A DNA stretch of 64,000 nucleotides from Suilimivivens sp964402925 (GTDB taxonomy: Bacteria > Bacillota > Clostridia > Lachnospirales > Lachnospiraceae). Of the stretch, positions 33,229 through 42,739 are shown one piece after another. The notes beneath the pieces are model-generated. The model was not told the origin of the DNA. It saw only the letters and a program-made list of their open reading frames with translations, and made no database searches. Position 1 is the first letter of the stretch. Each line of letters opens with the position of its first letter. A program made the position numbers and the translations under genes. The stretch covers positions 62,001 to 126,000 of the forward strand of contig CAYOED010000001.1 in assembly GCA_964402925.1 (NCBI GenBank). Reading direction: 5' to 3'.

Positions 33229-34074
33229 ATGAATAAAATTATCGTAACAGGGTGTAACGGACAGCTGGGGCGTGCCATTAACCATGAGCTTATGGGGAAA
33301 CATGATATTGAATTTGTTAATACGGATGTAGCAGAACTTGATATCACCAATATTGACAAGGTAATGGAACTGGCAAGGAAAGTAAAGCCATATGCCATCA
33401 TCAACTGTGCTGCGCATACTGGAGTGGATGCCTGTGAGGACGAATGGGATAAGGCATACCGCATTAATGCCATCGGTCCCAGAAATTTAAGTATCGCAGC
33501 TTCCGAAACAGGGGCTAAGATGGTGCATATTTCTACTGATTATATTTTTGACGGTAAAGCGAACAAGCCGTACATTGAATTTGACAGACCCAATCCCCAG
33601 GGCGCATATGGAACGACCAAGCTGGCAGGGGAGAAAATGGTAAAAGATTTTGCTGACCGGTATTTCATTTTAAGGACAGCATGGCTTTACGGAGAAGGAA
33701 AGAATTTTGTAAAAACAATGCTCAGGCTCTCAGAAAGCAATGATAAAGTCAGGGTAGTGGGCGATCAGGTGGGAAGTCCCACAAGCGCGAAGGAACTGGC
33801 TGCTGCGATTGCACATTTGCTCTTTACGGAAAATTATGGTCTGTTCCACGCAACTTGTGAAGGAAGCTGCTCCTGGGCACAATTTGCAGAGGAGATTTTC
33901 AGGCTTGCCGGCAAGGACACCAGGGTAGAGGCAATCACCACAGAAGAGTTTGGTGCAAAAGCCCCCAGACCGGCTTATTCTATTCTTGAAAATTATATGT
34001 TTAAGTTGACTACGGATTATATGTTTGCGGATTGGCATGATGCGCTGACTGTTTATATGAAGGAATTTGCATAA
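33229..34074 (+). CDS. rfbD: dTDP-4-dehydrorhamnose reductase (RmlD-like)
   Basis: 281 residues from ATG 33229 (GAAAGGA upstream). A short-chain reductase with NAD(P) loop GCNGQLGRAI, ISTDYIFDG and the catalytic YGTTKLAGE (Tyr-x3-Lys). RmlD makes dTDP-L-rhamnose. The other rml genes are not next to it, so the true substrate is inferred; it could also reduce another deoxy sugar given the fucose-type genes downstream. The next gene begins 1 nt after its stop. Confidence 0.87.
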   Translation: MNKIIVTGCNGQLGRAINHELMGKHDIEFVNTDVAELDITNIDKVMELARKVKPYAIINCAAHTGVDACEDEWDKAYRINAIGPRNLSIAASETGAKMVHISTDYIFDGKANKPYIEFDRPNPQGAYGTTKLAGEKMVKDFADRYFILRTAWLYGEGKNFVKTMLRLSESNDKVRVVGDQVGSPTSAKELAAAIAHLLFTENYGLFHATCEGSCSWAQFAEEIFRLAGKDTRVEAITTEEFGAKAPRPAYSILENYMFKLTTDYMFADWHDALTVYMKEFA

Positions 34075-34075
34075 A

Positions 34076-34531
34076 ATGGATTTTATTATAGAACTGCTTC
34101 AAAATAAAATTTTTGTTTCGGCAGTCATCGGATGGCTGGTGGCACAGGTGTTGAAAACGCTGATTCATTTCATACTTACCAAAAAGCTGGTAGCAGAGAG
34201 AATTGTGGGAAGCGGCGGTATGCCCAGTTCCCATTCGGCAACGGTCTGTGCGCTCGCCGCTGCTACCGGAATACAATATGGCGGCGGAGGGTTCGAATTT
34301 GCCGTGACAATCATGCTTGCAATTATTGTCATGTATGATGCCATGGGTGTCCGCAGAGAAACCGGAAAACAGGGACAGGTTCTGAATGAAATGCTGGAAG
34401 TGTTCACGAATATGGGCAAGCAGATCAGCGCCGAAGCGAAGCTGAAGGAATTTGTAGGACACACGCCGCTGCAGGTTTTAATGGGAGCTATATTGGGAAT
34501 CGCGATAGCGGTCATTGTTATGAGTATTTAG
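34076..34531 (+). CDS. Divergent PAP2 family (DUF212) membrane protein
   Basis: 151 residues from ATG 34076; a TTG 9 nt earlier overlaps rfbD and is less likely. The DUF212 (YuiD-like) pattern is clear: LVAQVLKTLIHFI, VGSGGMPSSHSATVCALAAA, IVMYDAMGVRRETGKQ, and GHTPLQVLMGAILGI. These proteins resemble acid-phosphatase PAP2 enzymes and have four to five membrane helices, possibly acting on lipid-linked phosphates. Placement within a nucleotide-sugar cluster would suit recycling of a polyprenyl phosphate carrier, but that is inference. Confidence 0.88.
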   Translation: MDFIIELLQNKIFVSAVIGWLVAQVLKTLIHFILTKKLVAERIVGSGGMPSSHSATVCALAAATGIQYGGGGFEFAVTIMLAIIVMYDAMGVRRETGKQGQVLNEMLEVFTNMGKQISAEAKLKEFVGHTPLQVLMGAILGIAIAVIVMSI

Positions 34532-34558
34532 TATAATGAAAGTATAAAGGAGATTGAT

Positions 34559-35626
34559 ATGCAGAAGATAGCTTTAATTACAGGTATTACCGGACAGGAT
34601 GGTTCTTATCTGGCGGAGTTTTTGCTGGAGAAAGGGTATGAAGTACATGGTCTCATCAGAAGGCATAGCATCAGCAATACAGCGCGGATAGATCATATTT
34701 TATCTTCAAAGTACAATAACGTAAAATTTTTCCTGCATTTTGCAGACACTACCGATTCCAGCAATCTGATGCGTCTCATAGCGGAAATCCGTCCCACGGA
34801 GGTATATAATCTGGCAGCGCAGTCTCATGTAGGAGTATCCTTTGATGTGCCCGAGTACACAGCGGAAGCTACAGGTGTGAGCACCTTAAAGCTTCTTGAG
34901 GCAATCCGTGTCAATGGAGGAAATTGCAGATATTATCAGGCATCCACATCGGAACTGTTTGGAGGTCTTCCGGAGACGGCACCTCAAAGTGAGGCTACGC
35001 CTTTTTATCCTAAGAGTCCTTATGGTGTGGCGAAGCTCTATTCCTATTGGATTACAGTAAACTATAGAGAATCTTATAATATGTTTGCATGCAACGGTAT
35101 TTTGTTTAATCATGAATCTCCGAGACGGGGCGAAAATTTCGTGACGAGGAAGATCACCCTTGCCATTGCCAATATCATTGCAGGAAAACAGGAGAAGCTA
35201 TCACTGGGAAATATGAACGCCAAGCGGGACTGGGGATTTGCCGGCGATTATGTGGAAGGTATGTGGATGATGCTGCAGCAGGATAAACCGGATGATTATG
35301 TGCTTGCCACCAATGAGACCCATACGGTAAGGGAATTTGTGGAAGCAGCCTTTAAAGAACTTGGCATTGTGATCAGATGGGAAGGCACTGGTGTGGATGA
35401 AAAAGGCTATGATGCTGCAACAGGCAGGCTGTTGGTAGATGTGAATCCGGAGTTTTACCGTCCGGCAGAGGTTGAATTCCTGTGGGGAAATGCATCTAAG
35501 GCAGAAAAAGCGCTGGGATGGAAGAGAAAAGTAGATTTTGAAGGTCTGGTTGCCATGATGATGGATGCTGACCTGAAAGAAATAGCAGGAATGAGCTGCA
35601 GCGAATACAAGGAAAGCGCAAAGTAG
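34559..35626 (+). CDS. gmd: GDP-mannose 4,6-dehydratase
   Basis: 355 residues. Gmd motifs: TGITGQDGSYLAEFLLEKG (NADP loop), FFLHFADTTDSSNL, YQASTSELFG, YPKSPYGVAKLYSYW (Tyr-x3-Lys) and NHESPRRGENFVTRKI. It converts GDP-mannose to GDP-4-keto-6-deoxymannose, the precursor of GDP-fucose and GDP-rhamnose. The next enzyme of the fucose branch, fcl, lies 1.8 kb downstream in the same direction, with a large membrane protein between. ATG follows AAAGGAGATTGAT. Confidence 0.95.
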   Translation: MQKIALITGITGQDGSYLAEFLLEKGYEVHGLIRRHSISNTARIDHILSSKYNNVKFFLHFADTTDSSNLMRLIAEIRPTEVYNLAAQSHVGVSFDVPEYTAEATGVSTLKLLEAIRVNGGNCRYYQASTSELFGGLPETAPQSEATPFYPKSPYGVAKLYSYWITVNYRESYNMFACNGILFNHESPRRGENFVTRKITLAIANIIAGKQEKLSLGNMNAKRDWGFAGDYVEGMWMMLQQDKPDDYVLATNETHTVREFVEAAFKELGIVIRWEGTGVDEKGYDAATGRLLVDVNPEFYRPAEVEFLWGNASKAEKALGWKRKVDFEGLVAMMMDADLKEIAGMSCSEYKESAK

Positions 35627-35660
35627 AAAGAGTGGTACAAAGGTAGAAGAGGAAAGTCAG

Positions 35661-37325
35661 ATGTTCTCGGTTATACTCATTTGGCTGTATATGCTATTTA
35701 CCTGCTATGTGATTGGATTTACTTGTATCACTGTTATAAAGGGTAAAGAAACATATCGGTGCAGAAAAGAAACCAGTTACCTATATGCAGGTATAGGAGC
35801 AGTTACGGTCTATTCCCAATTTTTCAGTATTTTCTGGAAGGTTGGGTTTACGGCGAATTTGATACTGCTCCTTATCTGCGTTTTGTGTATTGCAGTCTAT
35901 AGAAGGCAGTTTCAGGAGAATCTGCATACCTGTAGGTTGACGATTACACCCATAAGGGCAGTGATGATCCTGCTGCTTTTTCTTGTGTTTGCCTATGGAA
36001 CTTCCACAGGGATCATTCATTATGACACAAGTTTATACCATGCCCAGAGCATTCGCTGGATAGAAGAATATGGTGTGGTACCGGGGCTTGGCAATCTGCA
36101 CAGCAGGCTTGCCTATAACAGTGCCGCATTTTGTTTTTCTGCTCTTTACAGTATGGCATTTCTGGGAGGACAGTCTTATCATTGCGGTGCGGGATTTCTG
36201 GCTTTTCTGCTTGCGTTGGTCTGCATGGAAGCATGGACAAAGGAACGGATAAAAAAACCCCAGCTTTCAGATTTTGCCAGACTTACTGCTATTTATTATT
36301 TACTAATCATATTTGACGAGATGGTTTCGCCGGCATCAGATTATTTCATGGTGCTTCTGGTTTTTTTTATAGTAATCAGGTGGCTGGATCTGATGGAAAA
36401 AGGGGAAAGGTTTTATCTGCCTTATGCGCTTCTTTGTGTGCTTGGAGTGGTGGTGCTTACTGTGAAGCTTTCGGGCGCCTTGATTCTTCTGCTCACGCTT
36501 AAGCCGGCATTCATGATGATAAAAGAAAAGCGGGTAAAAGAAATTTTCTTATTTTTAGGATTGGGGATTTTGACAGTGCTGCCGTTTCTTGTGCGGAATG
36601 TGATTTTATCAGGGTGGCTGGTCTATCCTTTTACTGCGCTGGACTTATTTTCTTTTGATTTTAAGATCCCGAAAGGGATGGCGGAATATGATGCCAAGGA
36701 AATACAGGTGTGGGGAAGAGGATTTTCTGATGTGGGAAGATATGGGGAAGCGGTCAGCGCCTGGCTGCCTGAATGGATCGGCAGTCTTGACGGAACCAAC
36801 AAAATCTTTCTGATCATGGCTCTTGGGGGCGTGCTCCTGCTTATTTTTTTGGCGATCTATGCTATTGTGAAAAAGAAAAAGGATATGATGGATTTTCTTC
36901 ACGCGGAAGGGACCCTTACTGCATGTTTCTTATTCTGGCTTCTCAGCGCGCCGCTGGTTCGGTATGGCTGTGTATTTCTGTGGCTGTCACCGGTGCTGGT
37001 GTGGGGATATCTGTATTTAAAGATCAGTCCCCATCTGGACAGATTCAAAATTTATTATATATTGATTCTGGTATTTGGGCTATACAAGTTATCAGCTTTC
37101 GGGATGGAAGTCTATAGAGGGGCTACTGCCGGATATCTGATTAGGCAGAAGGATTATGAGAACTTTGAAACGACGGCTTACGAGCTGCATGGAATCACCT
37201 TCTATTATCCTGTTTCCGGCGATCAGGTGGGGTACCGGGATTTCCCTTCGTCGCCCTTGAAGGCGGAAGATATTTTTCTGGGGGATACCATAGAAGAGGG
37301 ATTTAAGGATGTGACCCATCAATGA
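35661..37325 (+). CDS. Large polytopic membrane protein of the deoxysugar cluster
   Basis: 554 residues with about 12 membrane segments and a soluble C-terminal tail of some 75 residues. A loop near 110-160 has GIIHYDTSLYHAQSIRW and GLGNLHSRLAYNS, which is the layout of GT-C-like membrane glycosyltransferases or polymerases (acidic and polar residues at the outer end of a helix); it resembles the LIC_10190-type family, from memory only. It probably moves or polymerises sugars for a cell-surface glycan, given gmd and fcl on either side. Substrate unknown. Confidence 0.6.
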   Translation: MFSVILIWLYMLFTCYVIGFTCITVIKGKETYRCRKETSYLYAGIGAVTVYSQFFSIFWKVGFTANLILLLICVLCIAVYRRQFQENLHTCRLTITPIRAVMILLLFLVFAYGTSTGIIHYDTSLYHAQSIRWIEEYGVVPGLGNLHSRLAYNSAAFCFSALYSMAFLGGQSYHCGAGFLAFLLALVCMEAWTKERIKKPQLSDFARLTAIYYLLIIFDEMVSPASDYFMVLLVFFIVIRWLDLMEKGERFYLPYALLCVLGVVVLTVKLSGALILLLTLKPAFMMIKEKRVKEIFLFLGLGILTVLPFLVRNVILSGWLVYPFTALDLFSFDFKIPKGMAEYDAKEIQVWGRGFSDVGRYGEAVSAWLPEWIGSLDGTNKIFLIMALGGVLLLIFLAIYAIVKKKKDMMDFLHAEGTLTACFLFWLLSAPLVRYGCVFLWLSPVLVWGYLYLKISPHLDRFKIYYILILVFGLYKLSAFGMEVYRGATAGYLIRQKDYENFETTAYELHGITFYYPVSGDQVGYRDFPSSPLKAEDIFLGDTIEEGFKDVTHQ

Positions 37326-37413
37326 GGGGATAATGACGATATAGATAAAAATTGGTAACTGTGAAGGTACTGAACAGTTACGGAAATTGATAAATGGAGA
37401 GGAAGGAAATTTT

Positions 37414-38358
37414 ATGATGAAAAAAACAGATAAGATTTATGTGGCAGGTCATAGGGGACTGGTGGGAAGCGCAATCGTAAGGAACCTGAAAGAAAAGGGC
37501 TACACCAATATCATTGGAAGGACCCACAAGGAACTGGATTTAACCAATCAGGCTATGGTGCGGGATTTTTTTGAAGCGGAAAGACCGGATATCGTAGTCT
37601 TAGCAGCAGCCAAAGTGGGCGGCATCAATGCCAACAATACGGTACCTGCCGATTTTGCCTATGAAAACCTTCAGATTCAATGTAACGTGATTGACTGTTG
37701 TCATAAGTACAAAGTAAAAAAATTGCTCTTTCTGGGAAGCACTTGTATCTATCCCAAGATGGCACCCCAGCCGATTCCGGAGGATGCTCTCCTCACAGGA
37801 CCGCTGGAGGAGACCAATGAAGCTTATGCAATTGCTAAAATCGCCGGATTGGAAATGTGCAAGTTCTATAAGAGACAGTATGGGGATGATTTTATCAGCT
37901 GTATGCCCACGAACCTATATGGACCTCATGATAATTATGACCTTGAGGGATCTCATGTAATGCCTGCCATGATCCGCAAATTTCATGAAGCAAAGGTTAA
38001 GAATGCACCTACGGTAGAACTTTGGGGAACGGGTACACCCTTACGTGAATTCCTTTATGTGGATGATATGGCAGATGCCTGTGTATTTCTGCTTGAAAAT
38101 TACAGCGGTGAGCAGCATGTGAATATCGGAACCGGAAAGGAAATTACAATCAAGGAACTGGCTGAAACAGTGAAAAATGCGGTGGGTTATGAAGGCGAGA
38201 TTATCTGGAATAAAGACATGCCGGACGGAACACCCAGAAAGCTTACCAATGTGGATAAACTTCACGACTTGGGATGGACACATAAGGTTGAACTTGAAGA
38301 AGGGGTAAAACTGGCTTATCAGTGGTTCAAGGAAAATGTGGATAGTGCTAGGATGTAG
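37414..38358 (+). CDS. fcl: GDP-L-fucose synthase
   Basis: 314 residues from ATG 37414 (GGAAGGA 6 nt upstream). NADP loop VAGHRGLVGSAIVR, LFLGSTCIYPKMA, NEAYAIAKIAGLEMC (catalytic Tyr-x3-Lys) and MPTNLYGPHDNYD identify the epimerase-reductase that turns the Gmd product into GDP-L-fucose. With gmd it gives a complete route from GDP-mannose to GDP-fucose. The fucosyltransferase is not in the window. Confidence 0.95.
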   Translation: MMKKTDKIYVAGHRGLVGSAIVRNLKEKGYTNIIGRTHKELDLTNQAMVRDFFEAERPDIVVLAAAKVGGINANNTVPADFAYENLQIQCNVIDCCHKYKVKKLLFLGSTCIYPKMAPQPIPEDALLTGPLEETNEAYAIAKIAGLEMCKFYKRQYGDDFISCMPTNLYGPHDNYDLEGSHVMPAMIRKFHEAKVKNAPTVELWGTGTPLREFLYVDDMADACVFLLENYSGEQHVNIGTGKEITIKELAETVKNAVGYEGEIIWNKDMPDGTPRKLTNVDKLHDLGWTHKVELEEGVKLAYQWFKENVDSARM

Positions 38359-38464
38359 TCTGCTGAAAATTTTTAAAATTTCATAATTTTGAAACCTGAT
38401 TCCATTTCAAAAAGTATATAAAGTAGAAAACGAAATTATTTATACGAATGAAATGGAGGAAATT

Positions 38465-39691
38465 ATGAAAAAGAAAATGGTACTTTGTCTGATGGTGGGC
38501 GCTCTGACGGTTGCGATTTTAGGAGGATGCGGCTCGAAAAATACAGTCCAGATGATTGATCCTGATACCACGGCAGAACAGGAGGCAGACGAGAAAGAAG
38601 ACGCGCAGGACGAGGAAGCACCGGCGAGAGGCGATGATGATTATCCGGTGCTGGGAGAGGAAGATATTGAAGACTATGAGGGCTTTGATTATCTGCAATG
38701 GGAACTTCTCACATCCGATTCAGGAGATACAGTTCCTGTGTATGTTCCTATGGACGAAGATGCATATAAAAGCGATGATCATATAAGCGGCTACAATCTG
38801 GGGATTGCCTACAGTGTAGAGTTAGACCCTTCCATAAGAACGGATGAAGAGGATTACCGGGTCACTGAAAATCTGGATTACTATCTGGAGGATGTATACG
38901 ACCCCGAGTACAATGAGGATTACTATGATGTTGTAATTAGTGATGCTGAGCGCATAGATGGGGATACAGCTCGTGCCTGTGTAGAATACTGTAGGTATTA
39001 TGAGTATGATGACAGTTACTATGCAGTTTTTGCAACTTACCTTTTAAAGAGACTGGATAATGATGTGACAGTACTTTTGGAAATGAAGGTAAATTCTGAC
39101 GATGTGGATTTAGAGACGGACAACCTTATTGATGAATTGGAAGCCTTTTATCAATTTGAGGTGGATTGGAGCATCAAAAGAGCGGAAGAGAAAATAGAGG
39201 AACTTGAAGAAATTGACAATGGGAATACAGTATTTAGCGGTTCTTTAGCTTTCGATATTCCAGAGAATTGGGATAAGGATGACGCAGAATCCGATTCAGA
39301 TGTTTATGTGTATGCACCGTACGGGGATGCGGATTTGGCGGACTGTGCTGTAAGTATCAGCCATGAATATACAGGGATGGATGCTTCTGAACTTGAGATA
39401 CTGGAGAGCAATCATGACTTTCTGGTTGAAATGGTGAAGACGCAGCTGACGAATGATGATACCTTTGACGGAGATGTGAGCATTTATGAAGGTACGGATT
39501 TGGGAATCACAGTCAAAGTACAGATGGAGTCGACAGGTCAGGATGGTGTTGATATGGAACTGCATGTATATATGATTTTTATTGAAGATTATACATATAT
39601 TATAAGTGCAGCACAGCATGGCGACGCGCCGCTGGATGATCCTTTTGCAGCAGCGGAAGGAATACTGGCAAGTGCACGGATAGAAGAATAG
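38465..39691 (+). CDS. Acidic lipoprotein of unknown function
   Basis: 408 residues from ATG 38465 (ATGGAGGA upstream). The lipobox LGGC places the lipidated Cys at 22. An acidic linker follows (about 30-62, many Asp and Glu), then two repeats of a similar domain of about 150 residues: the second starts near VFSGSLAFDIPENWDKD and resembles PsbP/DUF1795-like folds by pattern. The whole protein is very acidic. I recognise no family with confidence. It is alone between fcl and a strong terminator. Confidence 0.7.
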   Translation: MKKKMVLCLMVGALTVAILGGCGSKNTVQMIDPDTTAEQEADEKEDAQDEEAPARGDDDYPVLGEEDIEDYEGFDYLQWELLTSDSGDTVPVYVPMDEDAYKSDDHISGYNLGIAYSVELDPSIRTDEEDYRVTENLDYYLEDVYDPEYNEDYYDVVISDAERIDGDTARACVEYCRYYEYDDSYYAVFATYLLKRLDNDVTVLLEMKVNSDDVDLETDNLIDELEAFYQFEVDWSIKRAEEKIEELEEIDNGNTVFSGSLAFDIPENWDKDDAESDSDVYVYAPYGDADLADCAVSISHEYTGMDASELEILESNHDFLVEMVKTQLTNDDTFDGDVSIYEGTDLGITVKVQMESTGQDGVDMELHVYMIFIEDYTYIISAAQHGDAPLDDPFAAAEGILASARIEE

Positions 39692-39702
39692 AAGATGTTT
39701 AA

Positions 39703-39741
39703 TTATCCCTAAGGTTCTAACACCTTAGGGATAACTTTTTT
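39703..39741. terminator. Terminator between the acidic lipoprotein and the YiiX-like gene
   Basis: A perfect 13-bp stem TTATCCCTAAGGT (39703-39715) with its complement (39722-39734), 6-nt loop, then a T-run. It lies between convergent genes; the minus-strand stop codon falls within the T-run. Confidence 0.85.
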
Positions 39742-40678
39742 AATCAGGGCGTTCAATATATAAGGTATCGATTTTTTGCAGACTGGGCGCATGATAGGCA
39801 AGGTCGGCAACTGTGACGAACATAGCGTCCAGAGGCAGGTTCATGTTGAGTTTTTGCTGCAATTGCTTCACTTTGTCGAGAAACCTGTTTGCAAGGGAAA
39901 GAACTCTGTTCCTGCTGTGTAGCTTTGCAGACATGGAATTCAGCTCCATTGTTTCCTGCTCAGACTGTGACAAAGCCAGATACAATTTTTCTGAGAGGTC
40001 TTCTGTAAGGGAAGGGGAATCTATATCGCTCTCGTTAATTGAATAGAAGGGTTCTGCACTGTCTGCTTCAAGGGCACAATTCTCGTCAAGGAAATCCGCC
40101 AGACGTATTTTGCCTTCGCGGCATTCATCCTTTTCGTTTTTGACAGAAAAGCAGCCGTTTACAACGGGAATCCGATAGTCTCCTCCGCAGTCATAAAAAA
40201 CCTGATAGACAAACTGGGAGCAGACCATATATTTGCCGGGATGATGCAGGATTTCTTTTTGGATGAAGCGGTCAAGCATAAGGATTGCAGCTTCCAGAAT
40301 AAGCTCCGCACAATTGAACATCTGGGGTGATGGAACAATTTTATTATATATAAGCAGTCCTCCCAGAAGGAAGAGACCGGGGAAGTCGTAGACTACGTCA
40401 GCCCCCAGATAAGCATCTGCAGATTTTTTTAAAGGTTCAAAGTCAAGTTCGGGTATGTGGCGCATAAGATAAGCCTTTTTACCTTTCTGCTCACTGTCCT
40501 GGAGGGATATTTTATTGATCTGGGGACCGCCGGCAAGAATTTCCACAATGGAATCTTCTGAATAGACCATGGCGGCGTGCGTTACCTCGGCGTTGGTGAG
40601 ATAGGAAATTGACTTACTGAGCCATGTGTCTCCTGCAAAAAATAAAAGCAAATCTCCTTTTTGTAATTTGGTTTTCAT
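39740..40678 (-). CDS. YiiX-like permuted papain-fold hydrolase
   Basis: 312 residues. The permuted NlpC/P60-like (YiiX/YaeF, C92) arrangement is visible: GDLLLFFAGD at 8-17, His34 in VTHAAMVY, and Cys153 in YMVCSQFVYQVF as nucleophile. Residues 230-312 are helical. Such enzymes cleave peptide or acyl bonds in envelope substrates, but there is no signal peptide here. It is the last gene of a leftward transcript after a LytTR regulator and histidine kinase (22 nt gap), and faces a chagasin-like (papain-type inhibitor) gene across the divergent promoter region. Confidence 0.72.
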   Translation of the reverse strand: MKTKLQKGDLLLFFAGDTWLSKSISYLTNAEVTHAAMVYSEDSIVEILAGGPQINKISLQDSEQKGKKAYLMRHIPELDFEPLKKSADAYLGADVVYDFPGLFLLGGLLIYNKIVPSPQMFNCAELILEAAILMLDRFIQKEILHHPGKYMVCSQFVYQVFYDCGGDYRIPVVNGCFSVKNEKDECREGKIRLADFLDENCALEADSAEPFYSINESDIDSPSLTEDLSEKLYLALSQSEQETMELNSMSAKLHSRNRVLSLANRFLDKVKQLQQKLNMNLPLDAMFVTVADLAYHAPSLQKIDTLYIERPD

Positions 40679-40700
40679 GAATCATCCTCCTTTTGAATTT

Positions 40701-42008
40701 TTATGGATTAAGCAGTACAGAACTGTAGAAGATGCCGCTGTCCTGCTTAAATTGTACGGTGCCGTGATATTTTTCTGCGATTTTTCTGATGGAAGTCGTA
40801 CCAATTCCCATACGTGCTGCTTTGGAAGAGGGAAATCCGTCCCCACAGTCTGGAAGAGGGGTGATACAAGTGTTGTCCACAGCAGCTACAATCATATTGT
40901 GCATGCACTTTATACGAAGAGAGATGAAAGGTTCCGGAGCACATTCCCGCTCACAGGCTTCCAAAGCATTCTCCAGAAGATTTCCAAATAATATGACTGC
41001 GTCTGAGGAAAGAATTCCGGAATCTGAAGGATAGTGAATGTCAGCCAGAAAACGGATATGGTGATTTGTCGCCATGCTTTCATAATAGACAATCAGAGCA
41101 TTCAACGCGTAATCCTCACAATAAGTAATGGGTGAATCGGGCGGAAGGGTGAGAATGTACGCGTGAATGTATTCAGAAAGTCTGTTATAATCTTTGCTTT
41201 GCAGACAGGACTGAATGACTGATAAGTGCTGGCGCAGGTCATGTTTTGCCTGCCTTGCCTCATCGGCTCGGTACTTTAAGTTTTCATATTGAACAGACTG
41301 CATGGCAAGGTGATGGTTCTCCTGTTCCAGAAGCAGTTTGTCGTTGCATTCCTCCAAAAGCTGGAGAATCAGAAAAGTGACAAAAAGACCGCCCAGATTG
41401 AGAAGGATGGCAAAAAACATACTGCTGTTTTTGGAAGAAAAGGCTACAGCGCCGCCGCCTGCATACATGCTGTAATAATAGGAGAGGCAGAATGTGGCGG
41501 GTACGAGCCAGAGAAAACGCCAATACCTGCTGTTAGCAGTTTTGTCAATCAGGGGTTTTACTTTCCTGTGCATCATGAGATACATGAAGGGAAAAGTAAA
41601 TAAATAGACAATCAGCAAGCAAATGCTGGAAAAAAAGGAATACCGTCCGGCAGAAAGAACCGGCAGAGAGTGCACAAGCCAGTTGACGATAATTGCCTTA
41701 AAGCTTCCATAGTTTAAAATGGTCAGTAAAGTAAAAAGCAGGATGGTGACAGGAACTTTTATGCAGACGATATATAGAGTAAGGTAAAGGCCAATCCACA
41801 AAATTGTAAACCATCTGGCAACGGATAATTCTTGGACGGACAGGATTCTGCTTATAAAAACCATGGAAAAAAGCAACGGAAGGAGCATGTGGGTTTTATA
41901 ACCCGGAAACCTGAAGTGATTCTGGAAGGGGATAAGCGCCAAAACCAAGCAGGGAATCAGATCCAGCAGAACATATATGAAAATTTTTAGGATTTCTGTT
42001 AATTCCAT
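40701..42008 (-). CDS. Sensor histidine kinase, GHKL (AgrC-like) type
   Basis: 435 residues. Six to seven membrane segments fill residues 1-195, then a coiled linker and the kinase core. The phospho-accepting His is in KHDLRQHLSVIQ (about 250), the N-box is LFGNLLENALEACE (about 336) and the G-box MGIGTTSIRKIAEKYHG near 405. This is the HATPase_c_5 type typical of peptide-sensing quorum and bacteriocin systems. It overlaps the response regulator stop by 1 nt. The ligand is unknown; no AgrD/AgrB gene was seen nearby. Confidence 0.88.
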   Translation of the reverse strand: MELTEILKIFIYVLLDLIPCLVLALIPFQNHFRFPGYKTHMLLPLLFSMVFISRILSVQELSVARWFTILWIGLYLTLYIVCIKVPVTILLFTLLTILNYGSFKAIIVNWLVHSLPVLSAGRYSFFSSICLLIVYLFTFPFMYLMMHRKVKPLIDKTANSRYWRFLWLVPATFCLSYYYSMYAGGGAVAFSSKNSSMFFAILLNLGGLFVTFLILQLLEECNDKLLLEQENHHLAMQSVQYENLKYRADEARQAKHDLRQHLSVIQSCLQSKDYNRLSEYIHAYILTLPPDSPITYCEDYALNALIVYYESMATNHHIRFLADIHYPSDSGILSSDAVILFGNLLENALEACERECAPEPFISLRIKCMHNMIVAAVDNTCITPLPDCGDGFPSSKAARMGIGTTSIRKIAEKYHGTVQFKQDSGIFYSSVLLNP

Positions 42009-42739
42009 TACCTTCCGCTCCTGACTTTTGTAAAAATATAATCATAATAGGTTTTGGTCAGCCGTGCATATTCCTTTTGCCGTATGGGAATACGTTCTCC
42101 TTCGCTGGTCAGAAAATCCAGATTTTCTATCCGGATAATATGATCCATATTAATCAGGCAGCCGCGGTAGCACAGCAGAAACTGGGGATAGGGCATAAGC
42201 TCCTGAGTAAATTTTTCAAAGGAAGTTCTGGAACGCAGAAGATGACAGCCTTGTGCATGGATCTGCACATAGTGACCGGAAGCATCACAATAGATGATGT
42301 CCTTCAAAAAGAGTCTGATTTGCTCCCGCCCGCAGGTGATTTGTATATATTGTTTATCCTTTAATATATTAAAATTAATCAGGGACATGGACTGTGTGAT
42401 CTGTGCATAAGTGATAGGTTTGACAATATAATCGGAAGCGTGGACCTTATAGCAGTCAATGGCAAAATCTTTACTGGAGGTAATAAAAATAATAAAAACA
42501 GATCGATCGAGCTTCCGGATGCATCTGGCGGTTTCCAATCCATTCATTGCATGCATGAAATAGTCTATCAAAATCAATTCATAGGCACCTTCAGCAAAAA
42601 GCTGTATAAATGCTTCCCCGTCTTCAAACTGCTCGATTATGACAGGTTCCACACAGGAAATTTCCTGAAAGTACTGGCGGATATGGTTTGCAATAACCAT
42701 GCTGTCACTTACCATGTCGTCTATAATTGCAATTTTCAT
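42008..42739 (-). CDS. LytTR-family response regulator
   Basis: 243 residues. The receiver domain has Asp7/8 and phospho-acceptor Asp59 in ELILIDYFMHAMNG, Ser/Thr in IIFITSS and Lys in SDYIVKP. Residues 145-240 form a LytTR DNA-binding domain (SGHYVQIHAQG, RSRTSFEKFTQEL, CYRGCLINMDHI). Regulators of this type bind direct repeats near promoters. A pair of TTTTGCC repeats 21 bp apart lies 60-90 bp upstream of its own start. It leads the leftward operon. Confidence 0.9.
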   Translation of the reverse strand: MKIAIIDDMVSDSMVIANHIRQYFQEISCVEPVIIEQFEDGEAFIQLFAEGAYELILIDYFMHAMNGLETARCIRKLDRSVFIIFITSSKDFAIDCYKVHASDYIVKPITYAQITQSMSLINFNILKDKQYIQITCGREQIRLFLKDIIYCDASGHYVQIHAQGCHLLRSRTSFEKFTQELMPYPQFLLCYRGCLINMDHIIRIENLDFLTSEGERIPIRQKEYARLTKTYYDYIFTKVRSGR

